64,000 nt of DNA from JAGNRR01 sp965230665 (lineage in GTDB: Bacteria > Bacteroidota > Bacteroidia > Chitinophagales > Chitinophagaceae), in assembly GCA_965230665.1 (NCBI GenBank), contig CBDDLM010000004.1, positions 62,001 to 126,000 on the forward strand, in the 5' to 3' direction. Shown here in pieces: positions 62,959-64,000 of this stretch; the stretch's first letter is position 1; every line of letters begins with the position of its first letter. The position numbers were made by a program, and so were the translations under genes. The notes under the pieces are model-generated. The model was not told where the DNA came from. It did not search any database and saw nothing but the letters and a program-made list of their open reading frames with translations.

Positions 62959-64000
62959 TGAATAGAGAAGATAAACAAAGAGTAATTGGAAAAGTAGTAG
63001 CTATAAATTCAGACAGGTTTTCTGTCGAATTATTAAGTGGTATTGACAATTTCAATATTAGTGGATTTGATGACATTCATTATTTTGCTCAATTAAATAG
63101 TTATGTTGTACTTCCTTATCAGAATTATTTTATTGTAGCAGAAGTTTCAGGCGTTCGAGAAAAAGATTTGAATGTTCCCTTTAGCAATCCCAAGGAACAA
63201 TTTTTAAGCAAGGTAAAAACAGGGAAATATTTAGAAATACTTCCTATCGGAACACTCAAACCACTTGAGGGTAATCCAGACCTATTTGAGTTTCAATTTG
63301 GTGTAAGTGTTTACCCAGCTTTATACACTGATGTTTTATACATAAAAGAAAAGGAACTTGACGCCATTTTTAATGTAAAAGAACAAACTGAAATCGTTTG
63401 TTCCAACCCAAATGAATGCAAAAAGCCTTGCGATTGTGAGAATAAAAGATACAAAACCCTCTCAATCGGTACTTCTACTATCTTTCCAGATTATGAAGTC
63501 AAAATTGACATCGATAAATTCTTTTCAGGTCATTCAGCTGTGCTAGGAAATACGGGAAGTGGAAAATCTTGTACGATATCTTCTATTCTACAATCCATTT
63601 ATAAGCTTTCTAGTTATAGTGCCGTTGGAAGTACTTTCGTTGTTTTTGACGTAAACGGAGAATATAAACAAGCATTTAGCGAAATCAATAACAATCAAGA
63701 CATTGAAGTATCTAATTTCAGTATTGATAGTGAAGAAAAAGATACAAAAGATTTTGTTTTACCACATTGGTTTTTGACAATAGATGAATGGGCACTATTA
63801 CTTCAAGCAACTGAAAAAACTCAACTGCCAATTCTCAGAAACGCTCTAGGGTTAGCAGCTATTTTTTCCACTGAAGAAAATGTAAATGAAATTAAAAATC
63901 ATATCCTAGCAACTTGCATTAGTGAGATTCTTCGAGATGAAACGAGTAGTCCATCAAAAAAGGACCGAATAATATCAATTCTTCAAAAGTTCAAGACAGA
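62958..64000 (+). CDS. HerA-type ATPase/helicase (DUF87), truncated by window end
   Basis: The open frame starts at the ATG overlapping the SIR2 stop (TAATG) and runs past the end of the window; 347 residues are visible. The N-terminus (RVIGKVVAINSDRFSVELL) is the HAS-barrel domain. Walker A is GNTGSGKS at residues 197-204, and the Walker-B-like FVVFDVNGEY at 227-236 is typical of HerA/FtsK-like ring ATPases. Between the barrel and the P-loop is a cysteine cluster (Cys148, 154, 158 and 160) that could bind zinc or iron-sulphur. HerA forms a complex with the SIR2 partner in known systems. Confidence 0.92.
   Translation, partial: MNREDKQRVIGKVVAINSDRFSVELLSGIDNFNISGFDDIHYFAQLNSYVVLPYQNYFIVAEVSGVREKDLNVPFSNPKEQFLSKVKTGKYLEILPIGTLKPLEGNPDLFEFQFGVSVYPALYTDVLYIKEKELDAIFNVKEQTEIVCSNPNECKKPCDCENKRYKTLSIGTSTIFPDYEVKIDIDKFFSGHSAVLGNTGSGKSCTISSILQSIYKLSSYSAVGSTFVVFDVNGEYKQAFSEINNNQDIEVSNFSIDSEEKDTKDFVLPHWFLTIDEWALLLQATEKTQLPILRNALGLAAIFSTEENVNEIKNHILATCISEILRDETSSPSKKDRIISILQKFKT

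Noticed and set aside
1..64000. tRNA, rRNA, CRISPR arrays and insertion sequences
   Set aside because: Almost all sequence is filled by protein genes, and the remaining gaps showed no cloverleaf, spaced identical repeats, transposase frame or terminal inverted repeats.

Overview
The window comes from an AT-rich member of the Bacteroidota. The evidence is several proteins with type IX secretion (T9SS) C-terminal domains, a PorV homologue, two giant PorU2-like C25 peptidases, a fused SecDF, a bacillithiol deacetylase (BshB1), a DUF4294 protein, a short TonB-dependent receptor with a carboxypeptidase-regulatory domain, and TAnnTTTG-like -7 boxes in place of Shine-Dalgarno-led promoters. I saw no rRNA, tRNA or CRISPR array. 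The gene set is mostly core chromosome, and the right end runs into a defence locus.

Layout. (1) 1-2.8 kb: the tail of a UbiA-type prenyltransferase, a type III polyketide synthase, a SAM methyltransferase and a DUF2490 protein, which look like a small polyketide/meroterpenoid locus. (2) 2.8-8.9 kb: pyrG and a SulP anion transporter on the minus strand, then DUF1330, VOC, a conserved unknown protein, a zinc-less class III sirtuin and a lipoprotein on the plus strand. (3) 8.9-24.5 kb: two BNR-repeat secreted proteins flanking a degenerate sugar nucleotidyltransferase and a GmhB-like phosphatase, then secDF, a delta-60-repeat T9SS cargo and a TonB-dependent receptor. (4) 24.5-36.3 kb: housekeeping and metabolism, including a DUF2723-motif protein, AlkD, DUF819, a POT transporter, purD, DUF4294, bshB1, a YafK-like L,D-transpeptidase, an aspartate-type aminotransferase, a LOG-family protein and ispD.

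(5) 36.2-48.1 kb: a T9SS locus on the minus strand in the order porU2-like copy B, porV, porU2-like copy A. The two peptidase genes share a 1.9-kb 3' block that is almost identical in DNA and identical in protein. Copy B carries 13 nt matching the end of ispD beyond the coding overlap, and the leaders of porV and copy B are homologous. This points to tandem duplication followed by gene conversion. The other copy differences lie in patches, some of them around the catalytic His/Cys pair.

(6) 48.2-51 kb: tyrS, two small secreted unknown proteins and a phosphodiesterase. (7) 51.1-60.3 kb: an unrecognised four-gene operon (coiled-coil protein, unknown protein, classic-type AAA ATPase, unknown protein), a convergent T9SS esterase, and two membrane proteins that may belong with it. 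This is the best candidate here for an undescribed system. (8) 60.5-64 kb: a DUF4062 protein followed by a SIR2-HerA pair, with HerA cut by the window end. SIR2-HerA is a known NAD-depleting anti-phage system.
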